Shown: in pieces, positions 55,993-64,000 of the stretch
Numbering within the stretch: position 1 is the first letter of the stretch
How the letters are laid out: every line of letters starts with the position of its first letter
DNA from: Burkholderiaceae bacterium
GTDB taxonomy: Bacteria > Pseudomonadota > Gammaproteobacteria > Burkholderiales > Burkholderiaceae_D
Length of the DNA stretch: 64,000 nt
Assembly (NCBI GenBank): GCA_018261755.1
Contig: JAGTRJ010000011.1
Span: 1 to 64,000 of the forward strand
Direction of reading: 5' to 3'
The notes under the pieces: generated by a model
Told to the model about the DNA's origin: nothing
Databases searched by the model: none
Seen by the model: the letters and a program-made list of their open reading frames with translations, nothing else
Made by a program: the position numbers and the translations under genes

Positions 55993-58900
55993 TCAAATGC
56001 CTTCCTGTTCCTGCTGCTGTTTTTCGCCAAACCACTTGCGCTTGCCCCACTCGGCCCAGTCATCCAGATAGGTGTACAGCACCGGCACGACGACCAGCGT
56101 CAAGAGCGATGACGTGATAATGCCGCCAATCACCGCCTGCCCCATCGGCGCGCGCTGTTCCGAACCTTCCGCCATGCCGAATGCCAGCGGCACCATGCCG
56201 AAAATCATTGCCAGCGTGGTCATCAGGATCGGCCGCAACCGCACGTCGGCTGCCTTCAGCAGCGCTGCGGAACGCGCCATGCCTTCCTTGCGCGCCTGAT
56301 TGGCGAAATCGACCAGCAGGATCGCGTTTTTAGTCACCAGCCCCATCAGCATGATGAAACCGATGATCGAGAACATGTTCAGCGTCGAACGGAAAAACAG
56401 CAATGCCAGGAATACGCCGATCAGGGTCAGCGGCAACGATGACATGATGGCAACCGGCTGCAGGAAACTGCCGAACTGCGATGCCAGAATCATGTAAATG
56501 AAAATGATCGCCAATAGCAGCGCCGATACCGCATAGCCGAACGATTCGTTCATGTTCTTGGTTGCCCCGCCAACCTGGAAGCGATAGCCGGGCGGCAATT
56601 CCATCTGTGCCAGCGACTGTTTGATGTCGGCACTCACCTGCCCGGCGGAACGACCAACCACGTTGGCCGACAATTCAATTTCCCGGTTCAGGTCGCGCCG
56701 GTTGATCTGGTTTGCTCCCAGAGACGGCACGATATTAGCCACCTGTCGCAGCGGCACCATCCTCGTCGTTCCATCCGCATTCTGCTGCGAACTGGCGATC
56801 ATCAGTCGCGACAGATCGTCGATGTTGACGCGATCCGCCGGCGACAGGCGCACCTTGACGTAATAGTTTTCATCGTCCGGCCCGCGCCAGGTGCTCGCAT
56901 CCTCGCCCGCCAGGAACGGCCGCAACGCGGTGCCGATCTGCGCCACGCCTGCACCAAGATCCGCGCCTAAATCACGCTTAGGCTCAATCGAAATCGTCGG
57001 CTTTTCCGCCTTCAGGCTGGAATCGATATCCACGATGCCGGATATCGCGCGCATCCGCCGCTGCACTTCGTCCGAAATCGACGCCAGCTGCTTCAAATCC
57101 GGCCCGAGCACGCTCAGGCGAATCTGCTTGTTGTCCCCCCCGACACCATCGAGCGATCCGATGTGCGTGATGGTGATGCCCGCAATTTGCGACAGCCGCT
57201 CGCGGATCGGCTGCGCCATCTCGGTCGTGCTGCGGTCCCGCTGGTTGCGTGGCTTCAGGCGCACGAACACCGACGAGTAATTCTTGCCCTGCAGCGAACC
57301 GGTGTTGATGCTGGCATAGGTATCGAGCACTTCCGGAAATTCGCGCAACACGGTTTCGACCTGACGGGCCTTGCTTTCAGTCAGTTCAAGCGAAGACCCG
57401 ACCGGGGTATTGAAGGTGACGCCAGTTTCGGAATAATCCGCCTGCGGCACGAACTCGGAGCCAATCAAACCGCTGGCCGGCATCAGCAGCCCAATCACAA
57501 ACGAAGCTGCAGCAATCACCATCGTCATGCGGCGATGTTCGAGCGACCATTTCAACAGTACCTGATAAGTATCCGACAACCATTGCACGAAACGATCGAA
57601 TGCCACCAACACGCGCCCGATGGTTTTTTCATACCAGCCATCGCGCTTGCCGCCTTCGCCATGCGTATCCGGATCGGGCCAGACCGATGACAGCATCGGA
57701 TCGAGCGTGAATGAAACGAACATTGAAATCATCACCGCCACCGTGACCGTGATGCCGAACTGATGGAAGAAGCGGCCGATGATGCCGCCCATGAAGCCGA
57801 CCGGCAGGAACACGGCCACAATAGAAAACGTGGTCGCTAGCACCGCCAGCCCGATTTCCTGTGTGCCGTCGAGCGCTGCCGTCTTGTGATCCTTGAACTT
57901 GGCATCGACCATCATCCCTGCATGGCGGACGATGTTTTCGCGCACCACGATCGCATCGTCAATCAGCAGACCAATGCACAGCGACAGCGCCATCAGCGTG
58001 ATCATGTTGATGGTAAAACCGAACGCATACATGAACAGGAAAGTGCCGATCAGCGCAATCGGCAAGGTCAGCCCGGTGATCACGGTCGAGCGCCATGAAT
58101 TCAGGAACAGGAAAACGATCAGGATGGTCAGCACCGCGCCTTCAAGCAGCGTGCTGCGCACGTTGTCGACGCCGACGCGAATCTGCCGCGAACCATCGCG
58201 GATCACCTCGACCTTCACGCCGGGATACAGCGCCTTCAACTGCGGCTCCAGCTCCTTGATGGCCACTATCAACCCATCGGTCACGTCGATCGTGTTTTGT
58301 CCTTGCGCCTTCAGGATATCGAGCGCCAGCGTGCGTTTGCCGTTATACAGCGCCAGGCTTTCCTGCTCTTCCTGTCCATCGACAATGGTTGCCACCTGCG
58401 ACAGGAATACCGGCTGCGAACCGCGCCGCGCGACGATGATGCGCCCGAAGTCGGCCGGATTCTTGATCCGTCCCTGTACCTGCACCACCTTTTCGTTCGC
58501 CAGCGAACGCACTGCACCCGCCGGCAGTTCCTGATTTTCGTTGCGCACAGCATTGATCACCTGCTCGACGCCAATGCCAAGCGATTCCATTTCGCGCGGC
58601 TTGACGTAAATCTGGATTTCACGCTTGATGCCGCCCACCAGCGTGACCGAACCGACGCCGCGCACGTTCTCAAGGCGTTTCTTCACCACCTGATCGGCCA
58701 CCGTGGTCAAATCGCGAAAACTGCGCTGCTTGACGTTTTCATCATTCGTCACCGAAATCGAAAAAATCGGCCGGTCCGCCGGGTCATAACGCGTGACTTT
58801 CGGCTCCTTGACTTCCTTGCGGAACGCAGACTTGACCAGCGCCACCTTTTCGCGCACATCCTGCGCCGCCTGCGCCGGATCAACTGTCAGCACGAATTCA

Positions 58901-59178
58901 ATGATCACCACCGAAATGCCTTCGTAAGAACGCGATGTCAGGCTGTTGATGCCGTTGATGGTATTGACCGATTCCTCAATCTTGCGCGAAATGTCGGATT
59001 CGACCGATTCCGGCGAAGCGCCCGGATATTCGGTCTGCACCACCACCACCGGGAAGGTCACGTCGGGAAACTGGTCAACCCGCAAACGCTGGTACGAAAA
59101 CAGGCCCAGCACCAGGAGCGCGGCCATCATCATGGTCGCAAACACCGGATTGTTGATGCTGACGCGGGTAAACCACAT
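55993..59178 (-). CDS. RND multidrug exporter, HAE1 family
   Basis: 1061 residues with twelve predicted membrane segments. The N terminus is [27 protein letters not shown]4 has the proton-relay pair in [15 protein letters not shown], though with Arg where most AcrB homologues have Val. The two periplasmic halves are complete ([26 protein letters not shown]). It follows its adaptor with a 3-bp gap and a TetR regulator. An outer-membrane partner is not in this operon; tolC 0.75 kb downstream is the candidate. Confidence 0.94.
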   Translation of the reverse strand: MWFTRVSINNPVFATMMMAALLVLGLFSYQRLRVDQFPDVTFPVVVVQTEYPGASPESVESDISRKIEESVNTINGINSLTSRSYEGISVVIIEFVLTVDPAQAAQDVREKVALVKSAFRKEVKEPKVTRYDPADRPIFSISVTNDENVKQRSFRDLTTVADQVVKKRLENVRGVGSVTLVGGIKREIQIYVKPREMESLGIGVEQVINAVRNENQELPAGAVRSLANEKVVQVQGRIKNPADFGRIIVARRGSQPVFLSQVATIVDGQEEQESLALYNGKRTLALDILKAQGQNTIDVTDGLIVAIKELEPQLKALYPGVKVEVIRDGSRQIRVGVDNVRSTLLEGAVLTILIVFLFLNSWRSTVITGLTLPIALIGTFLFMYAFGFTINMITLMALSLCIGLLIDDAIVVRENIVRHAGMMVDAKFKDHKTAALDGTQEIGLAVLATTFSIVAVFLPVGFMGGIIGRFFHQFGITVTVAVMISMFVSFTLDPMLSSVWPDPDTHGEGGKRDGWYEKTIGRVLVAFDRFVQWLSDTYQVLLKWSLEHRRMTMVIAAASFVIGLLMPASGLIGSEFVPQADYSETGVTFNTPVGSSLELTESKARQVETVLREFPEVLDTYASINTGSLQGKNYSSVFVRLKPRNQRDRSTTEMAQPIRERLSQIAGITITHIGSLDGVGGDNKQIRLSVLGPDLKQLASISDEVQRRMRAISGIVDIDSSLKAEKPTISIEPKRDLGADLGAGVAQIGTALRPFLAGEDASTWRGPDDENYYVKVRLSPADRVNIDDLSRLMIASSQQNADGTTRMVPLRQVANIVPSLGANQINRRDLNREIELSANVVGRSAGQVSADIKQSLAQMELPPGYRFQVGGATKNMNESFGYAVSALLLAIIFIYMILASQFGSFLQPVAIMSSLPLTLIGVFLALLFFRSTLNMFSIIGFIMLMGLVTKNAILLVDFANQARKEGMARSAALLKAADVRLRPILMTTLAMIFGMVPLAFGMAEGSEQRAPMGQAVIGGIITSSLLTLVVVPVLYTYLDDWAEWGKRKWFGEKQQQEQEGI

Positions 59179-59181
59179 GAT

Positions 59182-60399
59182 TCACTTGCCCGTTGCGGAT
59201 GATGCGGCAGACGAGCCAGCAGTTGACGCAGCCGGTGCCGGCTCAACGGATTTGGCAAACCGCACCGGCGTGCCGCCCAGCAGGTTGCCAAGGTTCACCT
59301 TCACCACCTGCGCATCCTTTTCCAGTCCGCTGACGATCTCGACCGCATTGCCTTCGCCATCGTCGCCGCTGATGCCAACCGTCACTTCCTTCTGTGCCAG
59401 CCTGCCGTTCTCAATCGCATACACGATCGGCTTGCCCGCTTCGGTCTGCACCGAGGTTTCAGGTACGCTCAGCACGCCGGAACGTTTGGTCAGCGTCAGC
59501 TTGCCCTCGGCGAACATGCCCATCTTCAGCGTGCCTTGCGGATTGTCGATCTGGATGTAGGCCAGAATCGAACGCGAGCCAGTCTGGATCGACGGGTTGA
59601 TGCGCACCACCTTGCCGATAATCATGTCCGGCACGCCTTCGATTCGGAGCTGCATCTCCTGCCCAACGGCGACGTTCACGATATCAGCTGCAGGCACGGC
59701 CGCTTCCATTTCCATTTGGCGCAGGTCGACAATTTCCAGCAGCTTGTTATCGGTCGCAACCTTCTCGCCCGGCTGCACCGCACGAATACTGATCTGACCG
59801 GAAATCGGAGCACGGATTACGGTATCGTCCAGCGCCTTTTTGGCTACATCAAACGCCCCTTTGGCGGATTTCACGTTCGATACCGCAATCTGGTACTGGC
59901 TTTGCGCATTGTCGAATGCGTTTTTCGAGATGAAATTTTTTTCCAGCAGTGCCTTGTTGTTGTTGCGGGTCTGAGTCGCGATGTCGAGCTGGCCTTGGGC
60001 TGCCTGCCATGCGCCCCTGGCTTGATCAAGTTTGGCCTGGTATTCGCTTGCATCCATCCGGATCAACACTTGGCCCGCCTTGACCGTTTCGCCTTCGCGC
60101 ACCAACACTTCGCGCACCTCGGCACTGACCTTGGCCTTGACCGGCACCTGATTGACCGCGCGCAACGAACCGGATAATGGCAGCGTCCGGCGCAGATCAC
60201 CCAGCCTGACCTGCGTCACATCGGCTGGCTGGAATTCAAGCGCGGCCGGCACCTTTGCCTGCGCCGATGCCGCCTCAGTTTTGGGCGAACGCTTCAACCC
60301 AATCAGAACAGCACATACCAGCAACAGCAAAACGGCAATGCACAACCATTTCTGCCGACGCGTCAGCTGTTTCACTCTCGACAGCAATGGGAATTTCAT
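59182..60399 (-). CDS. RND periplasmic adaptor (membrane fusion protein)
   Basis: 405 residues. Membrane anchor about 17-35 (WLCIAVLLLLVCAVLIGL), lipoyl halves (VPVKAKVSAEVREVLVREGETVKAGQ, about 85-110, and APISGQISIRAVQPGEKV), alpha-hairpin between them and a beta-barrel. The tail is Ala/Ser-rich. It lies 2 bp after the TetR gene and 3 bp before the RND gene, so the three form one operon. Confidence 0.92.
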   Translation of the reverse strand: MKFPLLSRVKQLTRRQKWLCIAVLLLLVCAVLIGLKRSPKTEAASAQAKVPAALEFQPADVTQVRLGDLRRTLPLSGSLRAVNQVPVKAKVSAEVREVLVREGETVKAGQVLIRMDASEYQAKLDQARGAWQAAQGQLDIATQTRNNNKALLEKNFISKNAFDNAQSQYQIAVSNVKSAKGAFDVAKKALDDTVIRAPISGQISIRAVQPGEKVATDNKLLEIVDLRQMEMEAAVPAADIVNVAVGQEMQLRIEGVPDMIIGKVVRINPSIQTGSRSILAYIQIDNPQGTLKMGMFAEGKLTLTKRSGVLSVPETSVQTEAGKPIVYAIENGRLAQKEVTVGISGDDGEGNAVEIVSGLEKDAQVVKVNLGNLLGGTPVRFAKSVEPAPAASTAGSSAASSATGK

Positions 60400-60401
60400 G
60401 A

Positions 60402-61055
60402 CTATCCGGTTGCTTTTTCATTCAGCAAACCATGCAGACAGAGGTCGATGAAACTATCCATGTACGGTTCTGGTGATACCGGCGCAGCATGATATGCGCT
60501 GGCAGAATGCCGCCACATCATGAGCATCACGATGGGTGCAACGATAATCTGGGTCAGCTGTTCGGTATCCACTGCGCGGAAATCGCCGCGTTCAATGCCA
60601 ATTTCCAGCACATTCCTGATCATGGCCCGGCCGCGGAAAATATATTCGTCGTGGTAAAAACGCGCCAAATCCGGAAAATTCGCGGCCTCGAGCATCATCA
60701 GGCGGCTGATGCCAGCCAGTTTGGTATTGCCGATGCGCTGCCACCAACCCATGATGATGGTACGAAACAATTCAACGCTGCTCATGTCATTGTGCGCGAC
60801 CATTTCTTCCGCGAAATCGAGTACTGACACCAGATTTTCCCGCACAACCGCCTTGAACAGTTCTTCCTTGCCAGGGAAATACAGGTAAAGTGTCCCTTTC
60901 GACACACCAGCGCGCTCGGCAACATCTTCAAGCCGCGTCGTCGCATACCCGTGTTCGACGAACAAATCCAGCGCAGCGGCAAGAATTTCTCCCGGTCGCG
61001 CTCCCTTGCGCCGTGACCAGCGCGGCGTTTTCTCGGTTTTCGACGAATCAGCCAT
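60402..61055 (-). CDS. TetR-family regulator of the RND operon
   Basis: 217 residues. HTH at about 35-65 (TTRLEDVAERAGVSKGTLYLYFPGKEELF), C-terminal domain of the TetR_C type with TKLAGISRLMMLEAANFPDLARFY. First gene of the TetR-adaptor-RND operon, so it probably autoregulates and controls the pump. No Shine-Dalgarno precedes the ATG at 61055; instead a 14-bp AT palindrome ATTTAAATTTAAAT (61059-61072) lies three bases upstream, a possible operator or a sign of leaderless translation. Confidence 0.9.
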   Translation of the reverse strand: MADSSKTEKTPRWSRRKGARPGEILAAALDLFVEHGYATTRLEDVAERAGVSKGTLYLYFPGKEELFKAVVRENLVSVLDFAEEMVAHNDMSSVELFRTIIMGWWQRIGNTKLAGISRLMMLEAANFPDLARFYHDEYIFRGRAMIRNVLEIGIERGDFRAVDTEQLTQIIVAPIVMLMMWRHSASAYHAAPVSPEPYMDSFIDLCLHGLLNEKATG

Positions 61056-61216
61056 GGCATTTAAATTTAAATAACCCAGAAGTCAGAAATATATGACCAC
61101 CAGTTCCAAAACGTCAAGATATTTGTAGCGAGAGGCAACAGCTTGTTACAAAACATCAAATCACGTTTGATACCATCCATTACAATCCAAGACTCACGCA
61201 CTCTTTTCGTACGCAC

Positions 61217-62734
61217 ATGAAATTCGACCCAAGCTGGTTACGAAAATGGCAGTTCTGGCTGGCGACTGGCGCCATTACGCTGGTCGTGATCGTTGGCCTG
61301 ACGTTTGCCTTGTCCGGCAGTTCGGGACCGGAATACAAGATCGCGAAAGTCGAAAAAGGCGCGGTAACCGCAACGGTTTCCGCTTCCGGCACACTGAATG
61401 CGGTCGTGTCGGTGCAGGTCGGATCGCAGATATCCGGCCAGATCAAGGAACTGTTCGCCGATTTCAACAGCGAGGTGAAGGAAGGTCAGTTGATCGCCCG
61501 CATCGATCCGGAAACTTTCGAATACAAGGTGCGCCAGGCACAAGCCGACCTCGACGCCGCGCGGGCGCAAATCATGATGCAGCGTGCCGAAGCGACGCGC
61601 TACCAGGTCAATGCCGCCAATGCAAAGCGCGATTATGAACGCAACCAGCAACTGTATGAAAAGGGTTTCATCTCGATTGGCGCACGCGATACCTCGCACA
61701 CTAATTACAGCGCAATGGCCGAGCAGGCAAAGAGCGCCAAAGCGCAGGTGGCAGTCACAGAAGCTGGCCTGAAGCAAAAGGAAGCGGTGCTGGCGCAGGC
61801 AAAGGTTGATCTCGGGCGCACGGCCATTCGCGCACCGGTCAATGGCGTCGTGATCAAGCGCAGCGTGGACCGAGGCCAGACCGTTGCCGCCAGCCTGCAA
61901 TCGCCGGAACTGTTCGTTATTGCCGAAAACCTGGCCGACATGCAGGTGGACACTTCCATCGACGAAGCCGAAATCGGCCGCGTACGCGAGGGGCAAAAAG
62001 CCACGTTCACCGTCGATGCATTCCCCGGCCGTACGTTCGAAGGCACGGTCAAGCGCATCCGCAAATCGGCGCAGATTGCATCAAACGTCGTTACCTATCT
62101 GGTGGAAATCGCCACCGCCAACCCGGACAAGGAATTATTGCCGGGCATGACCGCCAACGTGCGCATCGTAGCTGATACTCGTGAGGATGTGCTGCGCGTG
62201 CCAAATGCTGCCCTGCGTTTCCGGCCGGCCGGCACATCGGCCAAGACGGCTGCCAGCGGCAATGCCGGCGCGGCGCAGATGAAAGCGCAGCGCGAGCGGC
62301 TGGAAAAGGAATTGCAACTGAGCGACGAGCAAAAGACCAAGCTCGACGGCATGTTCAACACGATGCGACAGAAGATGGGCGCAGCGCGGCAAGCGCAGGA
62401 AGCCGAACGCAAGAAATTGATTGAGCGCGCGCGAACCGAAATGAATGCACAGATTGCCGAAATGCTGACGCCGGAACAGAAAGCAAAGTTCGATGAAATC
62501 AATGCCGAAGCCTCCAGCCGGCGGCAGGGAGGCGGCACGACCGCCGGACGCATCTACGTGATGGAAAACGGCCGACCGAAGGAACTGGCGGTACGTGTCG
62601 GCCTGACCGACGGCACGATGACCGAAGTGAACGCACCCGAGCTGAAGGAAGGCATTGAAGTGATTGTCGGCACGGTGCAGAAACAGTCCAGCTCGACAAC
62701 GGCAACGCCGCCTGCCGGTCCGCGGATGTTCTAA
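61217..62734 (+). CDS. macA: MacA-type periplasmic adaptor with Spy/LTxxQ-like insert
   Basis: 505 residues, about 120 more than a usual MacA. Anchor about 12-33 ([20 protein letters not shown]), lipoyl halves ([20 protein letters not shown] and [21 protein letters not shown]), hairpin about 105-195 and beta-barrel to about 340. Residues about 355-435 form a charged helical insert with two LTxxQ-like repeats ([15 protein letters not shown] and [13 protein letters not shown]), like Spy/CpxP periplasmic chaperones. The last part ([23 protein letters not shown]) is the membrane-proximal domain. It works with the ATPase/permease encoded next, probably through TolC. Confidence 0.9.
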   Translation: MKFDPSWLRKWQFWLATGAITLVVIVGLTFALSGSSGPEYKIAKVEKGAVTATVSASGTLNAVVSVQVGSQISGQIKELFADFNSEVKEGQLIARIDPETFEYKVRQAQADLDAARAQIMMQRAEATRYQVNAANAKRDYERNQQLYEKGFISIGARDTSHTNYSAMAEQAKSAKAQVAVTEAGLKQKEAVLAQAKVDLGRTAIRAPVNGVVIKRSVDRGQTVAASLQSPELFVIAENLADMQVDTSIDEAEIGRVREGQKATFTVDAFPGRTFEGTVKRIRKSAQIASNVVTYLVEIATANPDKELLPGMTANVRIVADTREDVLRVPNAALRFRPAGTSAKTAASGNAGAAQMKAQRERLEKELQLSDEQKTKLDGMFNTMRQKMGAARQAQEAERKKLIERARTEMNAQIAEMLTPEQKAKFDEINAEASSRRQGGGTTAGRIYVMENGRPKELAVRVGLTDGTMTEVNAPELKEGIEVIVGTVQKQSSSTTATPPAGPRMF

Positions 62735-62753
62735 CGTCTTTGCACCTGCCGCC

Positions 62754-63494
62754 ATGTCAGCGTTGATCGAAACCAGTCACTTGATCAAGGAATACGTGAT
62801 GGGCGAGCATCACGTATTCGCGCTCAACGATGTGTCGATTGCCATCGACGAGGGTGAATTCGTTGCCATCATGGGCGCTTCGGGTTCCGGCAAATCAACC
62901 TTCATGAACCTGCTCGGCTGCCTCGACGTGCCCACCGCCGGCGACTATTTCCTCGCTGGGGAAAAAGTATCCGATCTGGACAACGATGCACTGGCCGCAA
63001 TCCGCAACCGGCGGATCGGTTTCGTGTTCCAGCAATTCAACCTGCTGCCGCGCACTTCGGCGCTGGAAAACGTCGAACTGCCGCTGCTGTATTCGAACGT
63101 GCCCGCGCCGGAACGCAAGCAACGTGCGCGACACCGTCTGCAACAGGTCGGTCTGGGCGAACGGATGGCGCACACGCCAGCCGAACTGTCCGGCGGACAG
63201 CAGCAGCGGGTTGCGATTGCGCGCGGGCTGGTGAACAATCCGTCGCTGATCCTGGCTGACGAGCCGACCGGCGCGCTCGATTCACGCACCAGCGTCGAAA
63301 TCATGGCACTGATGCAAAAGCTCAGCCATGAAGGCATGACCATCGTCATCGTCACGCATGAACGGGAAATCGCCGAATTCGCGTCGCGCATCATCACCTT
63401 CCGCGATGGCCGCGTGGTCAGCGACGCGCCGAACGAGCCTGAAGATGCGGAAGCCATGCTGGCGAAAATATCACATCCGGGGACACAGCCGTGA
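62754..63494 (+). CDS. MacB-type ABC transporter ATPase
   Basis: 246 residues from ATG at 62754. Walker A is [18 protein letters not shown] loop [11 protein letters not shown], signature [15 protein letters not shown], Walker [13 protein letters not shown], switch His in [10 protein letters not shown]. Closest to the LolD/MacB group. In E. coli MacB the ATPase and permease are fused; here they are separate genes, overlapping by 4 nt. It starts 19 bp after macA. Confidence 0.93.
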   Translation: MSALIETSHLIKEYVMGEHHVFALNDVSIAIDEGEFVAIMGASGSGKSTFMNLLGCLDVPTAGDYFLAGEKVSDLDNDALAAIRNRRIGFVFQQFNLLPRTSALENVELPLLYSNVPAPERKQRARHRLQQVGLGERMAHTPAELSGGQQQRVAIARGLVNNPSLILADEPTGALDSRTSVEIMALMQKLSHEGMTIVIVTHEREIAEFASRIITFRDGRVVSDAPNEPEDAEAMLAKISHPGTQP

Positions 63495-64000
63495 ACCTGA
63501 GAGCCACATTCCGGATCGCGATCATCGCCTTGCGGCTGAACAAGCTGCGCTCGTCGCTGACGATGCTAGGCATCATCATCGGCGTCGCGGCCGTAATCGT
63601 GATGATCGCAGTCGGCGGCGGCGCGCAGGAACGCATCCAGAACCAGATCAAGAGCCTGGGCTCTAACCTGATGATCATCCTGCCCGGCTCGACCACCGCT
63701 TCCGGCGTGCGCCTCGGTTCCGGCGCCAACCTGAACCTGACTGAAGATGACGCGGTGGCGATCGCGAAGGAAGTGTCCGAAGTGCAGTTCGCCGCACCAT
63801 CGAACCGCGGCGGCGCGCAAATGATCGCCGGCAACAACAACTGGTCAACGCAGGTTCAGGGCGTCACACCGGATTACTTCGATGTGCGCGAGTGGCCGCT
63901 GGCCACCGGCCGGATGTTCGAGCAAAACGAACTGGCCGGCTCAGCCAAGGTGGTCATCGTCGGCCAGACAGTCGCGACACAACTATTTGGCGATGCCGAT
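63491..64000 (+). CDS. MacB-type ABC permease (3' end cut by window)
   Basis: 170 residues are visible from GTG at 63491, overlapping the ATPase stop as GTGA. It begins [41 protein letters not shown] (membrane segment about 22-44), the typical FtsX/MacB N terminus, then [14 protein letters not shown] and the start of the periplasmic core domain ([22 protein letters not shown]). It continues beyond the right edge. It should form a dimeric mechanotransmission exporter with the adaptor upstream. Confidence 0.92.
   Translation, partial: MNLRATFRIAIIALRLNKLRSSLTMLGIIIGVAAVIVMIAVGGGAQERIQNQIKSLGSNLMIILPGSTTASGVRLGSGANLNLTEDDAVAIAKEVSEVQFAAPSNRGGAQMIAGNNNWSTQVQGVTPDYFDVREWPLATGRMFEQNELAGSAKVVIVGQTVATQLFGDAD

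Overview
The window is a dense stretch of a moderately GC-rich proteobacterial chromosome. Gene content and order point to a betaproteobacterium of the Burkholderiales, probably Oxalobacteraceae-like. The supporting signs are purN followed by rsmB, the hemA-prfA-prmC cluster, a PCMT-family methyltransferase beside tolC, and an etfBA pair. The family assignment is inference. I see no insertion sequence, prophage or CRISPR array. One tRNA gene (tRNA-His, GTG) is present.

Layout. 1-7.5 kb (minus strand): rsmB (cut by the window edge), purN, a secreted guanyl-specific RNase with its barstar-type inhibitor, prmC, dsbB, prfA, hemA and an atypical response regulator. 7.6-12.4 kb: homospermidine synthase, then a tight minus-strand cluster of GDSL esterase, flavin reductase, a PAS/4Fe-4S/CDGSH fusion protein and a CitE-like lyase. 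12.5-23.8 kb: one long operon running response regulator, sensor kinase, MdtA-, MdtB- and MdtC-like RND pump and outer-membrane factor. 23.8-31.9 kb: a class II ribonucleotide reductase gene broken by a short deletion but still carrying a NrdR-box pair, then etfBA, a shortened tusA and alaS. 32.5-38 kb: an HDOD-GAF-histidine kinase translationally coupled to a Rec-PAS-GGDEF-EAL protein, then a periplasmic alpha-carbonic anhydrase. 38-43 kb: a TetR regulator divergent from an outer-membrane factor/EmrA/EmrB operon. 43-49.7 kb: a NarL-type two-component pair, a membrane diguanylate cyclase, a D-cysteine desulfhydrase-like enzyme and two small exported proteins. 49.7-54 kb: umuDC under a LexA box, a chemoreceptor and tRNA-His. 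54-64 kb: tolC, a PCMT-like gene, a TetR-MFP-RND operon and a divergent macA-macB system cut by the right edge.

Four export systems (MdtABC-type, EmrAB-type, HAE1-type RND and MacAB-type) and three outer-membrane factors lie within about 50 kb, each with local regulators except MacAB. Signalling genes are also dense.

The main points for follow-up are: (1) a family of intergenic repeats built on ATACTCC...GTAT boxes, found in every long gap that I examined; (2) the PAS-4Fe4S-CDGSH fusion in an operon with a flavin reductase and a CitE-like lyase; (3) deletions of roughly 45 nt inside both nrdJ and tusA; (4) a five-codon leader ORF overlapping the start of the efflux regulator; (5) a Spy-like LTxxQ insert in the MacA-type adaptor.
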